64,000 nucleotides of DNA from an uncultured Flavobacteriales bacterium. Lineage in GTDB: Bacteria; Bacteroidota; Bacteroidia; Flavobacteriales; Weeksellaceae. The notes under the pieces were generated by a model, which had not been told where the DNA came from, searched no databases, and saw nothing but the letters and a program-made list of their open reading frames with translations. Every line of letters starts with the position of its first letter. The first letter of the stretch is position 1. The stretch lies in the NCBI GenBank assembly GCA_937876095.1, contig CALFIE010000010.1, positions 47,667 to 111,666 on the forward strand, written 5' to 3'. This document shows positions 58,207 through 64,000 of the stretch, piece by piece. Both the position numbers and the translations under genes were made by a program.

Positions 58207-59841
58207 ATGAAGTACTTCTTTCTTTCCCTAATTTCAGCACTACTTTTGAGTATTTCTTGGCCAACTTACGGTATTCCGTTTTTTATTTTTATAGCGCTCA
58301 TTCCATTATTAATAATGGAACACGAAATCACCAAATTTTCTACCATCCGTAGAGAATCTTGGGCTGTTTTTGGACTAAGTTATGTTTGTTTCCTCATCTG
58401 GAACATCGTTACAACTGGTTGGTTATACAATTCCCTAAATCCAGATGGTTCACATTCTATGATGGCGGTAGTTTTCCCAGTGTTGGCAAATTCTTTTTTG
58501 ATGGCTTTTACATTCCAATGTTATCATTGGTACAAAAAAATACAAGGCACTTATTTCGGATTGGTATTTTTGGTGGTAATTTGGATGGGTTTTGAAAAAT
58601 TACACTTGGCTTGGGAATTTACTTGGCCTTGGTTGAATTTCGGAAATGTGTTTTCAGAGTACCCAAAACTGATTCAGTGGTATGATACTTTTGGTGCAAC
58701 TGGTGGTAGTTTCTGGATTTTGGTCATCAATGTATTTGGCTTTTATACCCTTAGAATTTGGCAGGCTGGTCGTAAAAAGAAAAACTTGATCATCAATATG
58801 TCTATATTTTTAGGATTAATAATAATTCCGATGCTCATTTCGGTGGTGAAATTTCAAAATTTTGATGAAAAACCAATAGCAAAAGTACACGTACTGATGT
58901 TGCAGCCAAAACTTGATCCTTACAACGAAAAATATGCAAAAGACAGCCTACAAATTTTACACGAATTACTAGAAACAGCCAAAATTTCACCACAGGTGAA
59001 AGTAGATTATTTCATAGGTCCCGAAACTTCTTTGCCAGGTTATGGTTCAATTTCAGAAAATGGTTTTGAGCAGAGTACTTTGCTCAATTCTATGAAAGAA
59101 TTTTTGAAATTACATCCGAAATCGGTTTTTGCAACTGGGATTTCTTCTTACAAAAATTATTTTCCACCCAATGAAATTCCGAAAAATGCAAGAAAATACG
59201 AAAATGCCGAAGTGTGGAGAGAAGATTATAATTCCGCCATACAAATTGTTCCTAATGAGAACGTCATCTCTTATCACAAAGGAAAATTGGTTCCTGGTGT
59301 AGAGATTTTCCCGTATATGGAACTATTGAAGCCGCTACTTGGAGATGCGATGTTGAATTTAGGAGGAGCTGTAGTTTCACTGGGAACCGATCCTACAAGA
59401 AAAGTATTTACCAATCCTTACAACAAAGGAAAAATGGCTCCCATCATTTGCTATGAAAGTATTTACGGAGAATTTGTAATCGATTATGTGAAAAATGGAG
59501 CCAATTTCTTAGCAATTATGACCAATGATTCTTGGTGGGGAGTTTCACAAGGTCACGAGCAACTTTTGTCCTATGCAAAATTACGTGCCATAGAAAATCG
59601 CCGAGAAATTGCACGTGCTGCAAACAGCGGAATTTCTGCACATATTTCTGCAAAAGGTGAAGTGCAAGAAGACACTATTTATGGTGATCGTGGTTCTTTG
59701 TATGCCACCATCAATTTGTATGATCAGCAAACATTCTACTCACGAACAGGAGATTTGCTGTCAAGAATCTCAATTTTTACTTTAGGATTTTTGGTTTTTT
59801 ATACACTCATTAAGAAAATTCAAAACAGGGTGAAAAAATAG
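58207..59841 (+). CDS. lnt: Apolipoprotein N-acyltransferase
   Basis: 544 residues: an N-terminal multi-helix membrane region (about 1-215) and a periplasmic nitrilase domain with the catalytic triad E273 (G-P-E-T-S-L-P-G), K360 (H-K-G-K-L-V-P-G) and C415 (I-C-Y-E-S-I-Y-G). Adds the third acyl chain to lipoproteins. Length is typical of Bacteroidota. Confidence 0.95.
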   Translation: MKYFFLSLISALLLSISWPTYGIPFFIFIALIPLLIMEHEITKFSTIRRESWAVFGLSYVCFLIWNIVTTGWLYNSLNPDGSHSMMAVVFPVLANSFLMAFTFQCYHWYKKIQGTYFGLVFLVVIWMGFEKLHLAWEFTWPWLNFGNVFSEYPKLIQWYDTFGATGGSFWILVINVFGFYTLRIWQAGRKKKNLIINMSIFLGLIIIPMLISVVKFQNFDEKPIAKVHVLMLQPKLDPYNEKYAKDSLQILHELLETAKISPQVKVDYFIGPETSLPGYGSISENGFEQSTLLNSMKEFLKLHPKSVFATGISSYKNYFPPNEIPKNARKYENAEVWREDYNSAIQIVPNENVISYHKGKLVPGVEIFPYMELLKPLLGDAMLNLGGAVVSLGTDPTRKVFTNPYNKGKMAPIICYESIYGEFVIDYVKNGANFLAIMTNDSWWGVSQGHEQLLSYAKLRAIENRREIARAANSGISAHISAKGEVQEDTIYGDRGSLYATINLYDQQTFYSRTGDLLSRISIFTLGFLVFYTLIKKIQNRVKK

Positions 59842-59915
59842 CGATGATAGATTTTTTCATCTTTAATAAAAAATAAATCTAAAATTTCAGATTTTCAAAT
59901 CCTATTTTTAAAACA

Positions 59916-59955
59916 AAAAAGTGTATTGATGGTTTCAATACACTTTTATTTTTTT
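59916..59955. terminator. Bidirectional terminator lnt / maeB
   Basis: AAAAGTGTATTGA (59917-59929) pairs with TCAATACACTTTT (59934-59946). T-runs follow on both sides, fitting two convergent genes. Confidence 0.8.
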
Positions 59956-59971
59956 TACTTTCAAAAAAATG

Positions 59972-62257
59972 CTAGGATTTTTCTCTCCTTTGTGCATCTA
60001 GAACTGCAATGGTTGCTAAATTCACGATTTCATCTACACTAGAACGCATCTGCAATACGTGAACAGGTTGTTTCAGTCCCATCAAAATTGGACCTATGGT
60101 TTGTGCAACCTTCATTCCACGAATGATTTTATACGATAAATTGGCACTTTCTAAATTCGGGAATATAAAAATATTAGCAGGTGTAGTTCCTAATTTTGAG
60201 AACGGATAATCTGAAAGATGATCAGAATTCATTGCAAAATCTGGCTGAATTTCACCATCAACCACCATTTTTGGGTAGCGCTCATGTAAAATCGATACGG
60301 CTTTTGCTACTTTTTTAGAAGTTTCTGAAATTGCCGCAAAATTTTCATAAGCCAACATCGCAATTCTAGGTTCTATTGCAAAAGTTCTAACCGTAATTTC
60401 GGCCATTTTTGCAATATTTACTAAATCTTCAGAGCTTGGATTTTGATTAATGGAAGTATCTGCAAAAAATATGGGTTTCTTTCCGGTGAGAATCATCATC
60501 ATAGATGCGATTTTGTCTACGCCTTTTTCTCGCTCAATTATTTCTAAAATTGGGCGCAAAACAGAAGTGTAATTTTTAGAAAAACCAACTATTAAAGCAT
60601 CGGTATCGCCGTGTTTCAACATCAGTGGTCCAAAATAATCACGCAGTCGAACAAATCTTTTGGCTTTGTACTCATTCATACCGTTTCTTTGGCGTTTTTT
60701 CCAGAGGGTTTCTCTGTATTTTGCTCGATTTTCTGCTTGGTCGTCGTCTGCAGGATCTATAATTGGGACGTCTAATTCAATCCCAAATTTTTTCATCTGT
60801 TCTTTGATGAATTTTTTCTCGCCCAACAAAATAGGTTTTGCAATACCTTCTTCTGTAAGAATTTGAGCTGCTTTCAGCACGTTGTATTCTTCTGCATTAC
60901 CAAGAGCCACTCTTTTTGGGTTAGATCGGGCTCGGTTTTGCATCATACGTACCAATTTTTCATCTCGTCCCATTCTGTCGAGCAATTGGGTTTCGTATTC
61001 TTCAAAATTTTGGATGGGTTTTTCGGCAATTCCACTTTTCATTGCTGCTTTAGCAACTGCAATAGAAACTTTGGTAATCAAGCGATTATCAAAAGGTTTT
61101 GGGATGAAATATTCTTTACCAAAATTCAGATTTTTCAGGTTATAAGCCAAAATTACGGCTTCAGGAACTGGTTCTTTTGCCAAATCTGCAATTGCGTGCA
61201 CTGCAGCCAACTTCATTTCTTCATTGATTCCAGTTGCTTGTACATCTAATGCTCCTCTGAAAATATACGGAAATCCTAAAACATTGTTCACTTGATTCGG
61301 GAAATCGCTTCTACCAGTTGCCATCAAACAATCTGGTCTGGTTTTCATAGCGAGGTTATAATCGATTTCTGGATCAGGATTTGCCAATGCAAAAACGATT
61401 GGATTTTTAGCCATTTTCATCAACATTTCAGGAGAAAGAACATTTCCTTTAGATAAACCTATGAAAACGTCTGCTCCAACTAGTGCATCGTCTAAGGTTT
61501 CTAACTTGGTATTGGCTACAAATTCTATTTTTTCTGGCGTAAGATCGGTTCTTTTATGATTAATAACACCTTTGGAATCACACATCAAAATATTTTCTGA
61601 TTTCAAACCAAGTGCTTTGTAGAGTTTGGTACACGCAATTGCGGCTGCTCCTGCTCCATTTACCACCAATTTTACTTTTTCAATTTTTTTGCCAGAAATT
61701 TCGAGTGCATTGATGAGCGCTGCTGCAGAAATAATCGCAGTACCGTGTTGATCATCGTGCATCAAAGGAATATTGAGTTCTTCTTTCAGGCGCTGTTCTA
61801 TATAGAATGCTTCTGGTGCTTTGATGTCTTCTAGATTGATGCCACCAAAAGTGGGAGCAATTGCTTTTACGGTTTCTATAAATTTATCGGGATCTTTCTC
61901 ATTAATTTCGATATCAAAAACATTGATATCTGCAAAAATTTTGAAAAGCAAACCTTTTCCTTCCATCACAGGTTTAGATGCTTCTGCACCTATGTCACCC
62001 AAACCAAGAACTGCAGTCCCATTGGAAATTACAGCTACCAAATTTCCTTTGGCTGTATAATCATACACTGTTTTTGGATTGGCAGCAATTTCTAAACACG
62101 GAATAGCAACTCCAGGTGAATATGCCAATGACAAATCGCGCTGAGATGAGTGCGGTTTACTTGGGATAACTTCAATTTTACCTTTTGGTTCTGCACTGTG
62201 ATAATCAAGTGCTGCTTTTTTGAAATTTTTTTGATCTCTGCTTGTTTTATTTGTCAT
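59972..62257 (-). CDS. maeB: NADP-dependent malic enzyme with phosphotransacetylase-like domain
   Basis: 761 residues, a two-domain fusion. The N-terminal malic enzyme part (about 1-430) has L-M-H-D-D-Q-H-G-T-A-I and V-N-G-A-G-A-A-A-I-A-C and makes pyruvate, CO2 and NADPH from malate. The C-terminal part (about 440-761) is phosphate acetyltransferase-like and probably regulatory (acetyl-CoA) rather than catalytic, as in MaeB of E. coli. Confidence 0.95.
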   Translation of the reverse strand: MTNKTSRDQKNFKKAALDYHSAEPKGKIEVIPSKPHSSQRDLSLAYSPGVAIPCLEIAANPKTVYDYTAKGNLVAVISNGTAVLGLGDIGAEASKPVMEGKGLLFKIFADINVFDIEINEKDPDKFIETVKAIAPTFGGINLEDIKAPEAFYIEQRLKEELNIPLMHDDQHGTAIISAAALINALEISGKKIEKVKLVVNGAGAAAIACTKLYKALGLKSENILMCDSKGVINHKRTDLTPEKIEFVANTKLETLDDALVGADVFIGLSKGNVLSPEMLMKMAKNPIVFALANPDPEIDYNLAMKTRPDCLMATGRSDFPNQVNNVLGFPYIFRGALDVQATGINEEMKLAAVHAIADLAKEPVPEAVILAYNLKNLNFGKEYFIPKPFDNRLITKVSIAVAKAAMKSGIAEKPIQNFEEYETQLLDRMGRDEKLVRMMQNRARSNPKRVALGNAEEYNVLKAAQILTEEGIAKPILLGEKKFIKEQMKKFGIELDVPIIDPADDDQAENRAKYRETLWKKRQRNGMNEYKAKRFVRLRDYFGPLMLKHGDTDALIVGFSKNYTSVLRPILEIIEREKGVDKIASMMMILTGKKPIFFADTSINQNPSSEDLVNIAKMAEITVRTFAIEPRIAMLAYENFAAISETSKKVAKAVSILHERYPKMVVDGEIQPDFAMNSDHLSDYPFSKLGTTPANIFIFPNLESANLSYKIIRGMKVAQTIGPILMGLKQPVHVLQMRSSVDEIVNLATIAVLDAQRREKS

Positions 62258-62297
62258 ATTGTGCTGTGTTTTTTTTGGCTATTAATGAAAATAATTA

Positions 62298-63161
62298 TTA
62301 TTTAACCAAATTTAGGAGGTATTTTTTATGATAATTTACCAAATTTTCGATGGGTTTTTGCACCACTATTCCAACATTTAGATTGAGTTCTGCTGCTGCT
62401 GCTCGCAAAATATCTTCGTAATAAAAGGCAATTGAACCTATAAAATTAATTTCTGCATCTTTCGCTTCTTCGTAAGGTAATACTTGATAATCTAAGAAAT
62501 TTTTCATCTCTTCGAAAATCATACTTTGGAAATAAGGATGGTTTTTTCTTTCTTCTACAAATTTGCTAAAATCTGCTAAATAGGCATTTGCACGAGGATT
62601 GTGGTACATATTTTTGATAGCATCATCTATCGTGAGATGGTATTGCTCTTCAAATTCTTGGTGCAAATCTTTTGGTAATTTTTTCATAAAAAATCTCCTT
62701 ACCAATTGTTTCCCAATTGCAGAACCACTACCTTCATCACCGATTAGAAAACCAAGAGACGGCAATTCTCTTTTCACATGTACTCCATCGAAATAGCAAG
62801 AATTAGAACCAGTTCCCAGAATACAAACGATACATGGTTTTCCTGCATAAGCAGCAAAAGCTGCGGCTGTCATATCTTCTTTTACCGTGATTTCGGCATT
62901 GGTAAAAACTTTCATTAATTCATTTTTTACCAAAATACAATTGTCTTCGGTACCGCAACCTGATCCATAAAAAAAAACTTGATTTATTTCATTTTTATGA
63001 GAATGTAGAAGTAGATTTTTCTCTATTTCTGGGGTAATTTTTTCTACTGATGTAATATTTGGGTTGAAACCTATGGTTTCTGTTTTCATGACTTGGTTGC
63101 CAGATTGGTCAACAATTACCCAATCACATTTGGTAGAACCTCCGTCTATAATGGCGATCAT
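62298..63161 (-). CDS. BadF/BcrA-type ATPase, N-acetylglucosamine kinase-like
   Basis: 287 residues of the ASKHA fold: D-G-G-S-T-K-C-D at 6-13, L-G-T-G-S-N-S-C-Y near 114-122 and G-D-E-G-S-G-S-A-I-G near 141-150 fit the BadF/N-acetylglucosamine kinase family. A role in recycling of amino sugars fits the nearby cell-wall genes (inference). It is followed by maeB after 40 bp. Confidence 0.85.
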   Translation of the reverse strand: MIAIIDGGSTKCDWVIVDQSGNQVMKTETIGFNPNITSVEKITPEIEKNLLLHSHKNEINQVFFYGSGCGTEDNCILVKNELMKVFTNAEITVKEDMTAAAFAAYAGKPCIVCILGTGSNSCYFDGVHVKRELPSLGFLIGDEGSGSAIGKQLVRRFFMKKLPKDLHQEFEEQYHLTIDDAIKNMYHNPRANAYLADFSKFVEERKNHPYFQSMIFEEMKNFLDYQVLPYEEAKDAEINFIGSIAFYYEDILRAAAAELNLNVGIVVQKPIENLVNYHKKYLLNLVK

Positions 63162-63215
63162 TTGTTTTAATTTGTAATAAGAATGCTAAATTAATTATAA
63201 ATTTTTGAAAAAAGC

Positions 63216-63246
63216 ACAAAAAAACTCATAGTACAATGAGTTTTTT
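63216..63246 (-). terminator. Terminator of the two small genes at the right end
   Basis: AAAAAACTCAT (63219-63229) pairs with ATGAGTTTTTT (63236-63246) with a 6-nt loop. On the minus strand a T-run follows. It lies 17 bp past the stop at 63263. Confidence 0.7.
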
Positions 63247-63262
63247 ATATCAGAAATTCTGT

Positions 63263-63505
63263 TTACTGCAATAAGTTGATTTGATTTAGAAGCCACTCGT
63301 CTATCTCCTCTTCCAGGTATTCTGTCTGCAATTTTATTGCTGTTATAAAATCATCTGGAACATTAGACATCTCGCTGTTTTCTATTTCCCAAAGTTCTTC
63401 TGACATCGTTTCATATTCTGAGTATACTCTTTTGAAACGGGGGCTCAATTTTTCTAATTCATCAATTTTGTGTTGTTGAGGTTTAAATTTTCTATACGGT
63501 CTCAT
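63263..63505 (-). CDS. Small acidic hypothetical protein
   Basis: 80 residues, helical and Glu-rich with a basic start (R-P-Y-R-K-F-K-P-Q-Q-H-K) and an acidic end (L-E-E-E-I-D-E-W-L-L-N-Q). No family recognised with confidence. It lies 24 bp downstream of the membrane gene at 63530, so the two are probably co-transcribed. No signal peptide. Confidence 0.65.
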   Translation of the reverse strand: MRPYRKFKPQQHKIDELEKLSPRFKRVYSEYETMSEELWEIENSEMSNVPDDFITAIKLQTEYLEEEIDEWLLNQINLLQ

Positions 63506-63529
63506 CTGATTCGTAGTGTTTGGTTGTTT

Positions 63530-63949
63530 TTATTTGAATAAAATAAAAATTAACAGCATTAATATTATTACCAATAGAGTCTTAATGGGTAATTCAGCTA
63601 ATGAAGCGAAAATGTAATAACTGCCTATAGCAATTATTATAAAAGCTGCAATGGCTAGAAAGCCAAGACTAATGTATTTTACAGCACGCCCTATAGCTTT
63701 TATGGCATGAGTGCCTATTTCAATATCAAGCTTTAACTCATTCCCTAGCGAGTTAAGCTTATTTCGAGCCCATGGAATATACACATACGAAACTGCTGTA
63801 ATAGTTAAACTGGACATAGCCAGAGTAATTAACCATTTTTTATCTATTATGAAAAGTAACCCACATAAAATAATACTGGTTAGCCAAACAATTGTTATGA
63901 ATACCACACGAAAGATATCACTTAATATACGTCTCATTATTTTTCCCAT
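63530..63949 (-). CDS. Hypothetical membrane protein
   Basis: 139 residues with four hydrophobic helices (about 13-33, 38-56, 91-112, 119-138) and an amphipathic stretch between the pairs. No family recognised. The first in-frame ATG is at 63949; M5 is an alternative start. The gene is close to the contig end, so upstream context is missing. Confidence 0.6.
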   Translation of the reverse strand: MGKIMRRILSDIFRVVFITIVWLTSIILCGLLFIIDKKWLITLAMSSLTITAVSYVYIPWARNKLNSLGNELKLDIEIGTHAIKAIGRAVKYISLGFLAIAAFIIIAIGSYYIFASLAELPIKTLLVIILMLLIFILFK

Positions 63950-63986
63950 GATTATCTATTAAAAATGCTTTACTTCAGAAAGTTCT

Positions 63987-64000
63987 AGATCGGAAGAGCA
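63987..64000 (+). other. Illumina TruSeq adapter remnant (assembly artefact)
   Basis: The last 14 bases read AGATCGGAAGAGCA, the first bases of the standard Illumina TruSeq adapter. This is not genomic sequence. It marks an untrimmed contig end. Confidence 0.9.

Noticed and set aside
57716..58264. Longer reading of the vanZ-like gene
   Set aside because: It would overlap the lnt start by 58 bp and add a non-hydrophobic stretch not typical of VanZ.
1..64000. tRNA, rRNA, tmRNA, riboswitch, prophage or insertion sequence
   Set aside because: No conserved arms, aptamer cores, transposase or phage genes were recognised. Only rnpB is supported among RNA genes. A covariance-model scan was not possible.

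Overview
The window is low-GC chromosomal DNA from a member of the Bacteroidota, class Flavobacteriia, most likely the Weeksellaceae (Chryseobacterium-like) lineage. The support is a PorP/SprF-family protein, DUF3822, DUF6702, DUF2807 and YfiT-type DinB genes, a small membrane-anchored PASTA protein beside rluD and ddl, and start regions that often carry the Bacteroidota -7 element TAnnTTTG with little or no Shine-Dalgarno sequence. Almost everything recognised is housekeeping. No prophage, transposase, CRISPR array, rRNA or tRNA was found. The last 14 bases match the start of the Illumina TruSeq adapter, so the right edge is a contig end with untrimmed adapter.

Layout. 1-5.1 kb: a partial Rrf2 regulator, a DUF72 protein and class I ribonucleotide reductase (nrdA, nrdB) separated by repeat-rich DNA. 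5.4-10.1 kb: a MacAB-like ABC efflux operon with one ATPase, two permeases and one adaptor. 10.1-16 kb: TPR protein, folA, a lemA/TPM/TPM operon, a DUF2807 lipoprotein, a PfkB sugar kinase and DUF4241. 16-24.6 kb: valS, DUF1573, PPK2, the RNase P RNA, a frameshifted YdeI-like gene, an ECF-type sigma factor overlapping a membrane protein, and rpoN. 24.7-36.7 kb: asnS, yidC, pyrG, groEL/groES, an M1 peptidase, a HupE-like protein, DUF6702 and AcpH. 36.9-46.7 kb: radA, hydrolases, a TRIC channel, coaD, ddl, a PASTA protein, rluD and porP. 46.8-64 kb: hemW, murI, rsmD, DUF3822, Smr, phosphodiesterase, truA, an MsbA-like ABC exporter, aminotransferase, bstA, murB, vanZ-like, lnt, maeB, an N-acetylglucosamine kinase-like gene and two small unknown genes.

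The genes serve nucleotide supply (nrdAB, folA, pyrG), envelope building (murI, murB, ddl, lnt, yidC), translation and RNA processing (valS, asnS, truA, rluD, rsmD, rnpB), protein folding (groESL) and cofactors (coaD, hemW).

The least explained content lies between genes. There are several families of dispersed, often dyad-symmetric phrases of 10-30 nt, found between convergent, divergent and co-transcribed genes and once inside the valS reading frame. There is also a known-looking flavobacterial repeat (AGCCCCGATTG ... GCGGGAC) in full and partial copies, and a roughly 160-bp imperfect dyad between bstA and murB that could be a structured RNA or DNA element. These are the best candidates for something undescribed.
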